Shown here: positions 1 to 8,519 of the stretch, piece after piece | Layout of the letters: every line of letters begins with the position of its first letter | How positions within the stretch are numbered: the stretch's first letter is position 1 | From: Phytoamicus setariae | GTDB lineage: Bacteria > Pseudomonadota > Alphaproteobacteria > Rhizobiales > Rhizobiaceae | Assembly (NCBI RefSeq): GCF_016722925.1 | Contig: NZ_JAEQNC010000004.1 | Coordinates: 310,001 to 374,000, forward strand | DNA length: 64,000 nucleotides | Reading direction: 5' to 3' | Notes under the pieces: generated by a model | Told to the model about the DNA's origin: nothing | The model's database searches: none | Seen by the model: the letters and a program-made list of their open reading frames with translations, nothing else | Translations under genes and position numbers: made by a program

Positions 1-1375
1 AAGCCAAAACCTTGGCGGCCGTCGTCACCATCGGGTCGATGGTCGCAGGAATACCGCCGAGCGCATTCATTACCCAGTTGGGGTAACGATAGCCCGAAGG
101 GGCCTTGAGCGCCGGACGGGCGATGTAGAAACGGGCCAGCGGTGCATGCCAGGACATGTCGGTATAGTCGTCCGATGTCGAGTTGCGCTGCGACGGCGGC
201 AGATCATTCCGCAGAATCGCCTCGGCGGCTTCCGGGTCGATCAACCGCTCGAGCTCGTCGATGAACGGATTGTCCATCGGTTCAAGGCCGAGATTGGTCT
301 GGATCTCGCGGGCGACGGAACGAGCCCTCTCATCCCAGGTCGGCGCGCCGACGTCGCGCATCGAATCCCACACGACATTGGCCATGGCGTGATTGGCAAG
401 GCCGGGACGCGACTTGCACACCCAGTGGCGTTCCCAGCGGCAACCGGTCATGTCGGCAGCGGCCTGGGCATTGCGGTCGAACACCGCCGTCACCTGCTCG
501 GCCATCTCGATCGTCGGCACACGCATCATGTACTGGATTTCGGCGAGACCGGCCGGCAGATTGTCTGCCGTCGCCTGCCCTGCCGTCAGGAAGGCTTCGC
601 TGATCGACCAGCCGCCCTGGTGCGGCAGCATGGAATCGCGCAGCGCCTTGGAAGCATTGTACATTGTCATTAACGCATCGTTGGCGCCTGGCGCCCGCAC
701 GGCGGAATGCGACTGCGGGATCGGCGCACCGTCGTGACGGCCCCAATTCTCAGGCTGATCACAGATGAACCGGTAGATCATCGAATAGGCCGCGCCGCAA
801 TGTGTCTCCCAGCGGACAGTATTGCACATCGGCAGCATGTAGAACGGATGAAACGACAGCATTGCATCCAGCCCGTCATAATACCCCTTGGCGGCATGGA
901 TCGGCTTGGAGCCGCGCACCTTTTCCGCTGGCTCACCGGTGAAGCGCAACGTGCCCTTGATGCCATGGTGCTCCATGGCTGCCTTGGTGGCGAGCAGCCC
1001 GCCAAGGCCGGCCAGCCCTAGCCCGGAATGCGGATCCGTATGCCCGCCGGCATGTATGGAAAGACCTTTGCGCGGCTCGCTTTTCGTGGACGCTGCCTGG
1101 CAATTGCCGGGCACCGCATCATATTCCGCATACATGCCGATCGAAGGGCCGGCACCATTGGTCCAGTGCGCGGCAAAAGCGGTCGGCATACCGGCCGAGC
1201 CTTCCTCCACGGAAAAACCGTTCGCACGCAATGTCTTCACATACCAGTCGGCCGATTGGTATTCGCGCCAGGCGGTTTCGCCGAAATCGAAAATCTTGGC
1301 GGTCCAATCGGACAGATCCTGCCGGATGCTGTCGACATGGTTGCTGGCAAAAACCTGCGCGGCCGAATGGGACAT
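1..1375 (-). CDS. M20 family amidohydrolase/peptidase (AbgB-like), C-terminus off the window
   Basis: Reading leftward from ATG at 1375, an uninterrupted frame of 458 codons runs off the window edge, so the last residues and stop are not seen. A good Shine-Dalgarno (AAGGAG) lies 6-7 bases upstream. The protein shows the layout of M20 metallo-amidohydrolases related to AbgB and IAA-amino-acid hydrolases: an early Tyr-Ala-Glu-Tyr-Asp segment, a His-Ala-Gly-Gly-His metal-site-like motif, a Gly-Glu-Pro-Ala-Glu motif and a C-terminal Ala-Ala-Lys-Val end typical of the family. AbgB-type proteins are about 480 residues, so only some 20 residues should be missing. It is divergent from the LysR gene and next to a guanidino/polyamine importer, so a role in hydrolysing an amide-linked amino compound is plausible; the substrate is unknown. 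Confidence 0.8.
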   Translation of the reverse strand, partial: MSHSAAQVFASNHVDSIRQDLSDWTAKIFDFGETAWREYQSADWYVKTLRANGFSVEEGSAGMPTAFAAHWTNGAGPSIGMYAEYDAVPGNCQAASTKSEPRKGLSIHAGGHTDPHSGLGLAGLGGLLATKAAMEHHGIKGTLRFTGEPAEKVRGSKPIHAAKGYYDGLDAMLSFHPFYMLPMCNTVRWETHCGAAYSMIYRFICDQPENWGRHDGAPIPQSHSAVRAPGANDALMTMYNASKALRDSMLPHQGGWSISEAFLTAGQATADNLPAGLAEIQYMMRVPTIEMAEQVTAVFDRNAQAAADMTGCRWERHWVCKSRPGLANHAMANVVWDSMRDVGAPTWDERARSVAREIQTNLGLEPMDNPFIDELERLIDPEAAEAILRNDLPPSQRNSTSDDYTDMSWHAPLARFYIARPALKAPSGYRYPNWVMNALGGIPATIDPMVTTAAKVLA

Positions 1376-1510
1376 TGCAATTCTCCTTTATGCGGCCAGT
1401 GAAACCCAGTTCGAAAATTTGAAAAAGTGAAATATTTTCCACGGACCGGCAAATTTTGTTCACCATTGCCCAATTTGTGGGTAGGGTTTGCAGCCTTGGG
1501 GGAGCAGACA
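1376..1510. promoter_or_regulatory. Divergent promoter region with candidate LysR operator
   Basis: This 135-bp AT-richer region separates the leftward amidohydrolase from the rightward LysR gene. It contains an interrupted inverted repeat, GAAAAT at 1413-1418 and ATTTTC at 1434-1439, of the size expected for a LysR-type operator. LysR regulators commonly bind the divergent promoter next to their own gene; assignment to this regulator is inference. Confidence 0.35.
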
Positions 1511-2416
1511 ATGAAACATATCCCGTCGACACAGTCGCTGAGGGCGCTCGACAGTTTTGCGCGCCACGGCTCCGTGTGGAAGGCAGCCGATGAACTGCAT
1601 CTGACCCGCAGCGCCGTCAGCCACCAGCTACGGCTGCTGGAGCGTGACCTGGGCTTTCAATTGCTCAACCGGGTCGGCACCAAAGTCGAATTGACCGAAC
1701 AGGGATTGGGATATGCGCTCGACATTCGCCGGGCACTCAATACGATCTCCGGCTCGGCGGTTCGTCACTCCAATCGCGGCCTCACGGGCACCGTCAATGT
1801 TTGCTGCTCTCCCGGTTTCGCCTCAAGCTGGCTTTGCGCGCGCATAGCCAGCTTTCAGGAGGCCCATCCCGACGTACGGCTGATGATCCAGACGCCACAC
1901 CGGCTGGACGACGTCAGCAATCCCGATGTCGACGTCTTCATTGCATTCGGCACCGGCTACTGGCCGGACATGCAGGTGGAACTGCTGGTGGAGGTCGAGT
2001 TCACCCCGCTCTGCAGCCCCGTGCTGCTCAACAAGACGGTCAGCCTCGCCGATCCTTCGGACCTCAGAAAAACCTGCCTCCTGCATCTGGTGGACAACGA
2101 CGATTGGGAAAGCTGGCTGACGATTGCCGGCGTCGATCCGTCACTCGCCCAGACAGGCATCGTCTTTTCCGACATGAACCTTGTCTATTCCGCTGCGATG
2201 TCGGCGCAGGGCGTGGCAATGGGCGACGAATTCATCTGCCGCAATGCCATGGCCAACGGCTATCTGGTCCGGCCGTTCGATATAAACATCAAGTCGAAGC
2301 GATCCTACTACCTGGTGGTCTCGGAAGCCAAAGCCGATAGCAAGGCCATCATGGCCTTTAGCGACTGGATAAAGGAAGAAGTGCTGAAAAATGATGCGGG
2401 TTCGATATCGAGCTGA
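1511..2416 (+). CDS. LysR family transcriptional regulator (GcvA-like)
   Basis: A 301-residue protein with the usual LysR architecture: an N-terminal winged helix-turn-helix at about residues 15-55 (Trp-Lys-Ala-Ala-Asp-Glu-Leu-His-Leu-Thr then Ser-Ala-Val-Ser-His-Gln) followed by a periplasmic-binding-protein-like effector domain to the end. The frame is open from 1427, but ATG 1511 follows GGGGGAG at proper spacing and starts the normal LysR N-terminus, so it is preferred. The gene faces away from the amidohydrolase and lies just upstream of the ABC operon, so it probably controls one or both. The effector may be the imported guanidino or amino compound; this is inference. Confidence 0.88.
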   Translation: MKHIPSTQSLRALDSFARHGSVWKAADELHLTRSAVSHQLRLLERDLGFQLLNRVGTKVELTEQGLGYALDIRRALNTISGSAVRHSNRGLTGTVNVCCSPGFASSWLCARIASFQEAHPDVRLMIQTPHRLDDVSNPDVDVFIAFGTGYWPDMQVELLVEVEFTPLCSPVLLNKTVSLADPSDLRKTCLLHLVDNDDWESWLTIAGVDPSLAQTGIVFSDMNLVYSAAMSAQGVAMGDEFICRNAMANGYLVRPFDINIKSKRSYYLVVSEAKADSKAIMAFSDWIKEEVLKNDAGSISS

Positions 2417-2458
2417 CGCTTAAATTAGCTGATAGGTGAATAGAATTTGTCAAATGGG

Positions 2459-2471
2459 CGAAAATATTTCG
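2459..2471. promoter_or_regulatory. 13-bp palindrome upstream of the ABC importer operon
   Basis: CGAAAATATTTCG is a perfect palindrome around a central T/A, about 50 bp before the importer ATPase start. Its GAAAAT/ATTTTC halves resemble the inverted repeat in the divergent region at 1413-1439, so both may be sites for the same regulator. No biochemical evidence can be drawn from sequence alone. Confidence 0.35.
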
Positions 2472-2522
2472 TTTGCCCTGCGATAATTTCCTCCATACGC
2501 TCAATAAAAAAAGGGAATGGCT

Positions 2523-3596
2523 ATGCAGGCTACAAAGCGGGCGGCAGAACTCAACGCCCAGGGGATTGGCAAGACCTATGGTGATTTCCACGCGCTCAGC
2601 GATATCTCGCTGACCATCGGGCGTGGGGAGTTTCTGACATTGCTGGGACCATCGGGCTCCGGCAAGACGACTTTTCTCATGATTCTTGCGGGCTTCGTGT
2701 CCGCCACTTCGGGCGTGCTCCTGAAGGATGGAAGCGAAATCACCAAGCTACCCGCAGAAAAGCGCGCTTTCGGTATGGTATTCCAGGGATATGCGCTCTT
2801 TCCGCACATGTCGGTCGAGAAGAATATCGCCTTTCCCTTGCAGATTGCCGGCAAGAGCGGTCCCGAAATCCAGGCGCGCGTCAACGACATGGTCGACAAG
2901 GTGGGCCTTCGTGGTCACGAGAAGAAGCGCCCGGCGGATCTTTCGGGCGGCCAGCAGCAGCGCGTGGCGCTTGCCCGCGCGCTCGCCTTCGAGCCATCAG
3001 TCCTTCTGCTCGACGAACCGTTCTCGGCACTCGACAAGAACCTGCGCGGCTCGATGCAGGACGAGGTTCGTCGGCTGCATCAGGAAACCGGCACGACGTT
3101 CGTCTTCGTCACCCACGACCAGTCCGAAGCCTTGGCGCTGTCGACGCGCGTGGCGATCTTCAATCAGGGCAAGCTGCAGCAGGTGGCGACGCCGCGCGAC
3201 ATCTACGAGCGCCCAACCAATCGCTTCGTTGCCGAATTTCTCGGCGACATCAACATCCTGCCGCTGTCAGGCGCTTCGGCGATTGCCAACGGAGCCGAGG
3301 CAAAGTGCGGCGATCAGGTGATCCGCGCCGCCGCCAGCGCAGGCACGCCGACGGCCAACCTCGCCATCCGTCCCGAACATATGTGCCTGCAGGCAGAAAA
3401 GCCGGCGACAGGTAACGCCCTGCCGGTGACCATCGAAAGCGTCACCTATCTGGGCTCGGTGACCCGTTTCGCCGCCCGGTCGAACGTCGGCCCGGCACTG
3501 GTGCTCGAAACACCTACCCACGCCGCGGCTCCGGGCCTAGTAGCCGGCAGCCAGGCCTGGGTCGGCTGGAAGGAGGAACAGGGCTACTTCCTCTAG
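2523..3596 (+). CDS. ABC transporter ATP-binding protein, polyamine/opine type (PotA-like)
   Basis: A 357-residue ATPase with Walker A (GPSGSGKTT, residues 42-50), ABC signature (LSGGQQQR, about 140-147), Walker B (LLLDEP, about 161-166), switch His in Thr-His-Asp, and a C-terminal TOBE-type domain typical of PotA/PotG proteins. ATG 2517 is also in frame, but it directly abuts the AGGGA ribosome-binding site, whereas ATG 2523 has a 6-base spacer and is preferred. It energises the importer formed by the following binding protein and two permeases. The whole set lies with a 2-oxoarginine decarboxylase and a guanidinobutyrase, so the cargo is probably a guanidino acid or polyamine-like molecule rather than spermidine proper. 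Confidence 0.9.
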   Translation: MQATKRAAELNAQGIGKTYGDFHALSDISLTIGRGEFLTLLGPSGSGKTTFLMILAGFVSATSGVLLKDGSEITKLPAEKRAFGMVFQGYALFPHMSVEKNIAFPLQIAGKSGPEIQARVNDMVDKVGLRGHEKKRPADLSGGQQQRVALARALAFEPSVLLLDEPFSALDKNLRGSMQDEVRRLHQETGTTFVFVTHDQSEALALSTRVAIFNQGKLQQVATPRDIYERPTNRFVAEFLGDINILPLSGASAIANGAEAKCGDQVIRAAASAGTPTANLAIRPEHMCLQAEKPATGNALPVTIESVTYLGSVTRFAARSNVGPALVLETPTHAAAPGLVAGSQAWVGWKEEQGYFL

Positions 3597-3663
3597 GAAC
3601 AGCCCCGTGAAATCCCGGCAACTGAATCCAAGCATGTCAACCATAACAATAGAGGTGAACACT

Positions 3664-4779
3664 ATGACTGACAATTTCGAGAAAGATTGCCTTGCTATTC
3701 TGGAGCAGAAAGCCGCGCGTGGGGAGATTTCGCGCCGCCGTTTCACTCAGCTTGCCGCCTTCCTGCTGATCGGCGCTCCTGCCGCGTTGAAGGCCAAGGG
3801 CGCGCTCGCCGCTGCCAATGAACTGGTCTTCGTCAACTGGGGCGGCGATGCCGGCACGGCCTACGACAAGGCCTATGGCGCACCGTTCCTCGCTGAAGCC
3901 GGCGTCACCGTCAAGCAGGACGGTTCAGGCCCGACCGAAGGTGCCATTCAGGCGCAGTTCGAAAGTGGCAAGCCGAGCTGGGATATCGTTGACGTCGACC
4001 CCTTCTCTGCCGAAGCGCTCGGCAAGAAGGGCATGATGGAGCCGATCGACTATTCGATCGTCGACAAGAACAAATTCCGCCCCGGCTTTGGCTGGGAATA
4101 TGCAGCGTCGACCTACTTCTTCTCCTATATCATCGCATACGACGCTTCCAAGTTCGGCGACAATGTGCCGACCGGAATGGCCGACTTCTTCGACGTCGAG
4201 AAATTCCCGGGCAAGCGCGCGCTCTACAAGTGGGGCGTTGGCATGTGGGAAGCTGCCCTGCTGGCCGATGGCGTGCCGGCCGACAAGCTCTACCCGCTCG
4301 ATCTCGACCGCGCCCACAAGAAGATCGCGGCCTTCAAGGACAACATCGTCTCCTATTGGGGCGGCGGCTCCGAAAGCCAGTCCGTGCTGTTGAACGGCGA
4401 AGCCTCGATGGCACTGATCTGGTCGACCCGCGCCGGCCTGATCGAAAAGGATTCCGGCGGTTCGATCAAGTTCGTCTGGGATCAGGGCCTGATCTCGCCG
4501 GGCGCAATGGGCGTCATCAAGGGCAACCCGGGCGGCAAGGAAAATGCGATGAAATTCATCGCTTCCGCCCAGGATCCGAAGAAGCAGGTCATCATGTTCG
4601 ACATGCTCGGCCAAGGCCCGGCAAACCCTGAAACCGATGGCCTTCTGACCCCGGAACAGGCTCGCCTGAACCCGGTCGATCCAGCCAACATGTCCAAGCA
4701 GATCGCCCTCGACATGGCCTGGTACGAAACCAACTACGGCCCGGCACTCGACGCCTACACGAAGATCATCGCGGCTTGA
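3664..4779 (+). CDS. ABC transporter substrate-binding protein (PotD/opine-binding type)
   Basis: A 371-residue periplasmic binding protein. The N-terminus has a Tat-like signal (SRRRFTQLAAFLL, about residues 20-33) followed by Ala-rich cleavage-type sequence ending near ALAAAN. The mature part begins with Leu-Val-Phe-Val-Asn-Trp-Gly-Gly, the first strand seen in the spermidine/putrescine-binding family. ATG 3664 follows AGAGGTGA and is chosen over the in-frame upstream ATG codons 3607 and 3634. It sits between the ATPase and permease genes and should deliver substrate to the permeases. The ligand is not determined by the sequence; guanidino acids or opine-like compounds fit the neighbours best. 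Confidence 0.88.
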   Translation: MTDNFEKDCLAILEQKAARGEISRRRFTQLAAFLLIGAPAALKAKGALAAANELVFVNWGGDAGTAYDKAYGAPFLAEAGVTVKQDGSGPTEGAIQAQFESGKPSWDIVDVDPFSAEALGKKGMMEPIDYSIVDKNKFRPGFGWEYAASTYFFSYIIAYDASKFGDNVPTGMADFFDVEKFPGKRALYKWGVGMWEAALLADGVPADKLYPLDLDRAHKKIAAFKDNIVSYWGGGSESQSVLLNGEASMALIWSTRAGLIEKDSGGSIKFVWDQGLISPGAMGVIKGNPGGKENAMKFIASAQDPKKQVIMFDMLGQGPANPETDGLLTPEQARLNPVDPANMSKQIALDMAWYETNYGPALDAYTKIIAA

Positions 4780-4796
4780 TCTCAGGGGATAATTGC

Positions 4797-4953
4797 CCCT
4801 CACCCTAACCCTCTCCCCGTTGAAACGGGGAGAGGGAATCTGCTCCGAGCTTGTGCAGCTGCACGTCTTTCCGCGGCATCTTATGGAGCCACGAAGCGAT
4901 CGCCCATCGTCCCCTCGCCCCGCCTGCGGGGAGAGGGCCAGGGTTAGGGACAT
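4797..4953. repeat. GC-rich intergenic inverted-repeat element (BIME/RIME-like), copy A
   Basis: The gap between the binding protein and first permease holds two GC-rich hairpins in mirror orientation. The first is CCCTCTCCCCG at 4809-4819 with CGGGGAGAGGG at 4826-4836. The second is CCCTCGCCCCGC at 4912-4923 with GCGGGGAGAGGG at 4926-4937. Outside them lie matching CACCCTAACCC (4801) and GGGTTAGGG (4941-4949) ends, so the element as a whole is an inverted repeat. Elements of this look are common between genes in Rhizobiales. It may stabilise the upstream mRNA and lower permease expression relative to the binding protein. Confidence 0.75.
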
Positions 4954-4982
4954 TTTATTTTCACTGGAAAGGAGGCGGTGCC

Positions 4983-5807
4983 ATGCGCGACTACCTGAAA
5001 CCCACGCTCTTGATAGCGCCGCTTTTGCTGTTCCTGGCCGTCGCCTATATCGTGCCATTCCTCGGAGTGGTCAGCTGGAGCTTTACGCTGCCGCAACCCG
5101 GTATCGGCAACTATACGAGCGCCGTGACCGATCCGTTGATCATTTCCGTTTTTGTCAGAACGTTCCGCATCTGCCTCTTCGTCACCGTCTTCGCTGTGAT
5201 CATGGCCTATGCCATCGCGCTGATCTGGGTGCGCGGCACGCCGACGCAACGACTGATCGCCGAACTTTGCATTCTCATTCCCTTCTGGATCTCGGTGCTG
5301 ACGCGTGCTTTCGGCTGGGTGGCGCTGCTGTCCAACCGTGGCCTGATCAACACCTGGCTGACCCAACTTGGCGCCATTTCCGAACCGCTGACACTTGTTC
5401 GCAACGAGTTCGGCGTCATCCTCGGCATGGTGCATTTCCTCATTCCCTTCGCCGTCTTCCCGATTGCTTCGGCCATGCGCAGCCTCGATGAGCGCGTGCT
5501 GCTGGCAGCGCGCGGCATGGGCTCGTCGCGTACCCGCACCTTCTTGCAGGTCTTCCTGCCGATGACTGCCCCTGGCATCCTCGGCGCCGCGATCATGGTA
5601 TTCGTTTTCTCGCTCGGCTTCTTCATCACGCCAGCCATCCTCGGCGGTGGCCGCTCGGTCATGGCAGCCGAACTGATCTATCTGCGCATCTTCCAGAGCC
5701 CGAACTGGGGACTGGGTGCAGCGATCAGCGTGTTGATGATGGTGATCGTCGGTCTGCTGCTGACGTTGCTGATGCGCTATGCCCGCCCCAAGAGCATGCT
5801 GAGCTGA
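4983..5807 (+). CDS. ABC transporter permease (PotB/PotH-like)
   Basis: A 274-residue inner-membrane protein with about six hydrophobic helices and the EAA-type cytoplasmic loop (AARGMGSSRTRTFLQVFLP), which docks on the ATPase. ATG 4983 follows a strong GGAGG ribosome-binding site; the frame is open further upstream into the repeat element, but that part is not protein-like. It is the first permease of the importer, separated from the second by 9 bases, so the two are cotranscribed. Confidence 0.9.
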   Translation: MRDYLKPTLLIAPLLLFLAVAYIVPFLGVVSWSFTLPQPGIGNYTSAVTDPLIISVFVRTFRICLFVTVFAVIMAYAIALIWVRGTPTQRLIAELCILIPFWISVLTRAFGWVALLSNRGLINTWLTQLGAISEPLTLVRNEFGVILGMVHFLIPFAVFPIASAMRSLDERVLLAARGMGSSRTRTFLQVFLPMTAPGILGAAIMVFVFSLGFFITPAILGGGRSVMAAELIYLRIFQSPNWGLGAAISVLMMVIVGLLLTLLMRYARPKSMLS

Positions 5808-5816
5808 GGTAAGACA

Positions 5817-6620
5817 ATGTACAAGCCAAGCACCCTCGCCCTCGTCCTCGCAGCTTTCGTGGCGATCTTCCTGCTGCTGCCGCTGTTCGCCGTTGTGCCG
5901 GTGTCGTTCACCCCGGCGCGCTTCCTGTCGATGCCGAACGGCAACTGGTCGCTTCGGCACTATCAGTCGCTGATCGACAACCCGGCCTGGCTGACCGCGA
6001 CCTTGCTGTCGATCCGCATTGCCATCATGAGCGCGACCATCTCGACAGCGCTGGCGCTGGCCTTCAGCCTCGGCATCTGGATGTTCCGCCCGTGGTTTGC
6101 CAGCCTGCTGATCGGCCTCGTGCTGATGCCGATGGTTGCTCCGCCGGTCGTCTCGGCCATCACGCTCTATTTCTTCCTGATCTCGCTTTCCCGGCTCAAT
6201 GATTTCGTCGGCTACGATACACCGGTCGGCGTCGCCATCGCCCATGCGGTGATGATCGCCCCGTTTGCAGTCGTATTGATCACGGTAGCGTTGGCGCAGG
6301 TGGACCGCCGCATCGATCTGGCCGCACGCGGCTTCGGCGCCGGCATCTTCCAGCGCGTGTTCAAGATCATCGTTCCCAATATCCGTTTCGGCCTGCTGAC
6401 CGCCTTCTTCCTCGCCTTCGTGCTGTCATGGGAAGAAATCGGCGTCACGCTGTTCATCACCTCGGTCAACGCGGTGACGCTGCCACGCATGATGTGGATG
6501 GGCCTGCGCGACAACATCGACCCGGCCATCGCCGCCATCTCGGTCCTGCTGATCATTCTGGTGGCAGCCGTCATCCTCGGCAAGACAGCGATTTCCACCC
6601 TCGCCTCCGGCAAGAAGTGA
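5817..6620 (+). CDS. ABC transporter permease (PotC/PotI-like)
   Basis: A 267-residue membrane protein of the second permease type in polyamine-class importers, with about six transmembrane helices and an EAA-like loop (AARGFGAGIFQRVFKIIVP). It begins 9 bases after the first permease, with a GAGGTAAG ribosome-binding site. The two permeases form a heterodimeric channel. The next gene starts 76 bases later behind a palindromic sequence, so the catabolic genes downstream may have an extra promoter. Confidence 0.9.
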   Translation: MYKPSTLALVLAAFVAIFLLLPLFAVVPVSFTPARFLSMPNGNWSLRHYQSLIDNPAWLTATLLSIRIAIMSATISTALALAFSLGIWMFRPWFASLLIGLVLMPMVAPPVVSAITLYFFLISLSRLNDFVGYDTPVGVAIAHAVMIAPFAVVLITVALAQVDRRIDLAARGFGAGIFQRVFKIIVPNIRFGLLTAFFLAFVLSWEEIGVTLFITSVNAVTLPRMMWMGLRDNIDPAIAAISVLLIILVAAVILGKTAISTLASGKK

Positions 6621-6649
6621 AAATCCCTCTGGCGCACAGACGCGCTTAG

Positions 6650-6669
6650 AATTATACAATTGTAGAATT
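6650..6669. promoter_or_regulatory. Near-perfect 20-bp palindrome before the decarboxylase gene
   Basis: AATTATACAATTGTAGAATT matches its reverse complement at 18 of 20 positions, with a perfect TACAATTGTA core, in an AT-rich island 28-47 bp before the GTG start of the decarboxylase. It looks like an operator for a dimeric regulator (GntR-like spacing). The regulator is not identified. Confidence 0.45.
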
Positions 6670-6696
6670 AAAAGAATCCTGGACTGGGAGAATGAC

Positions 6697-8313
6697 GTGA
6701 TTAGCACCGGTATGTATCTGACGAAGCTTCTTGAGGCCTATGGGGTGGATACCGTCTTCGGCATTCCCGGCGTCCACACGGTCGAACTCTATCGCGGCCT
6801 CGCCGGCTCCAATGTGCGCCACATCACCCCCCGCCATGAACAGGGCGCCGGCTTCATGGCCGATGGCTATGCGCGCGTTTCCGGCAAGCCGGGCGTCTGC
6901 TTCATCATCACTGGCCCCGGCATGACCAATATCGTCACCGCCATGGGCCAGGCCTACGGCGATTCCATCCCGATGCTGGTGATTTCCACCGTCAACAGCC
7001 ACGGCCACATGGGCTCGGGCGAAGGCTGGCTGCACGAATTGCCGAACCAGCAGGCGCTGGTCAACAATGTTGCGGCCTTCAGCTACACGGTCAACCGCCC
7101 GGAAGAATTGGCGCCGGCGCTGGCGCGCGCTTTCGCGGTGTTCGACAGCGCCCGGCCCCGCCCCGTGCATATCGAGCTGCCGATCAATGTCATGCTCGCG
7201 GCAGCTGACCACCTGCCTGTTCCGGAGAAGGTTGCGCGCCTGAAGCGCCCTGCCGCGCAAGCCGACGAGATCGCCGCCGCAGTAGCCCTTCTCGATGGCG
7301 CCAAGGCTCCGATTATCCTTGCCGGTGGCGGCGCGGTCCGTGCTTCCAAGGAAATTCGGGGGCTCGCCGAGAAGATCGATGCCCCCGTCTGCATGACCAC
7401 CAACGGCCGTGGCATCCTGCCGCCGGCCCATCCGCTTGGCATTTCCACCTCAGCGAGCTTCTCTGCTACCCGCCAGTTGATCGAAGCCTCTGATGTCGTG
7501 CTCGCCATCGGCACCGAATTCGGCCCCACCGACTACGACATGTACGAGGACGGTTTCTTCAAGATCCCCGGCAAGGTGATCCGTATCGACATCGACCCCA
7601 AGCATATCATGCGCACGGTGCTGCCGGAGATCGGCATTGTCGGCGATGCGGCAACCAGCGCCGCCCAACTCAGCGCTGCGGTGGCTTCAGGCAAGCGCGA
7701 CGGCGCCGCCCGCGCCGCCAAGGTTCGGACCAATCCGAACAGCGACCTGACCCCGGCGATGCTCGGCGACATCCACATCCTCGAAGCCATCCGCGACCAG
7801 TTTCCGGATGTGATCTTCGTCGGCGATTCCACCCAGTTGGTCTATTCCGGCAACCTCGGCTACACCTCGGCCTCGCCGTCCTCGTATTTCAATTCGGCAA
7901 CCGGCTACGGCACGCTTGGTTATGGCATGCCCGCGGCGATCGGCGCCAAGGCCGCGGCACCGAACCGGCCGGTGATCGCGCTTGCCGGCGACGGCGGCTT
8001 CCAGTTCTCGGTCGCCGAACTCGCATCGGCCAAGGAAGCGGGCCTACCGATCATCGTCCTGCTGCTCAACAACAATGGCTACGGCGAGATCAAGTCCTAC
8101 ATGGTGTCGAAGAACATCCCGACACTCGGAGTCGACCTCTACACGCCCGATTTCATCGGCATCGGCAAGGCCTATGGCTGGACGACAGAGACAGCCGGCA
8201 ATCTTGCCGACCTGCTTGCCATGGTCGAGAAAGCCGCCTCCAGCACCGAGCCGACGCTAATCGTCTTCGGCGAGGACGTGCGCAAGGAAGCTGTGACGAA
8301 GACGACGAAGTAG
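6697..8313 (+). CDS. aruI: ThDP-dependent decarboxylase, 5-guanidino-2-oxopentanoate decarboxylase (AruI) type
   Basis: A 538-residue member of the acetolactate-synthase-like thiamin-diphosphate family. The catalytic Glu is E48 in HITPRHEQGAGF, and the ThDP/Mg motif runs from G431-D432-G433 to N458-N459-N460. The start is GTG 6697, preceded by GGGAGA at good spacing. The AruI assignment comes from overall resemblance and above all from the guanidinobutyrase-like gene that follows. In Pseudomonas, AruI converts 2-ketoarginine to 4-guanidinobutyraldehyde, which a dehydrogenase oxidises to 4-guanidinobutyrate for GbuA. The transaminase AruH and the dehydrogenase KauB are not in this window. Another 2-oxo acid decarboxylase or lyase activity remains possible. 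Confidence 0.78.
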   Translation: MISTGMYLTKLLEAYGVDTVFGIPGVHTVELYRGLAGSNVRHITPRHEQGAGFMADGYARVSGKPGVCFIITGPGMTNIVTAMGQAYGDSIPMLVISTVNSHGHMGSGEGWLHELPNQQALVNNVAAFSYTVNRPEELAPALARAFAVFDSARPRPVHIELPINVMLAAADHLPVPEKVARLKRPAAQADEIAAAVALLDGAKAPIILAGGGAVRASKEIRGLAEKIDAPVCMTTNGRGILPPAHPLGISTSASFSATRQLIEASDVVLAIGTEFGPTDYDMYEDGFFKIPGKVIRIDIDPKHIMRTVLPEIGIVGDAATSAAQLSAAVASGKRDGAARAAKVRTNPNSDLTPAMLGDIHILEAIRDQFPDVIFVGDSTQLVYSGNLGYTSASPSSYFNSATGYGTLGYGMPAAIGAKAAAPNRPVIALAGDGGFQFSVAELASAKEAGLPIIVLLLNNNGYGEIKSYMVSKNIPTLGVDLYTPDFIGIGKAYGWTTETAGNLADLLAMVEKAASSTEPTLIVFGEDVRKEAVTKTTK

Positions 8314-8334
8314 AGTTTTTACCTTGGGACAAGT

Positions 8335-8487
8335 CCCCTCCCCACCCCCTCCCCACAAGGGGGAGGGGCGAACTGAGGCGCCGCCTCGCTTGCTATCAAC
8401 CTACACTCATAGTGCTGGCGTTGTTGCAGGGTGAGCGAGCGCCGCAGGTTAAACCCCTCCCCCTTGTGGGGAGGGGTTGGGGAGGGG
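8335..8487. repeat. GC-rich intergenic inverted-repeat element, copy B
   Basis: Two 34-base arms, 8335-8368 and 8454-8487, are inverted copies of each other with a single mismatch. Each arm is itself made of CCCCTCCCC/GGGGAGGGG tracts around a CACAAG or CTTGTG centre. An 85-base spacer separates them. The element fills the gap between the decarboxylase and ureohydrolase genes, and resembles but is not identical to the element at 4797-4953. It has no coding potential. Confidence 0.8.
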
Positions 8488-8519
8488 TTCTATCCCAACA
8501 AAGCGCGAAGGATTTTACC

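Noticed and set aside
4797-4953. Possible CRISPR or transposon end
   Set aside because: Only two mirror-image GC-rich hairpins are present, without repeated spacers, target duplication or transposase; it fits intergenic palindromic elements.
3925-5058. A 377-codon minus-strand frame across the binding protein, repeat and permease
   Set aside because: It runs through the GC-rich repeat and antisense of conserved genes; composition is that of a shadow frame.
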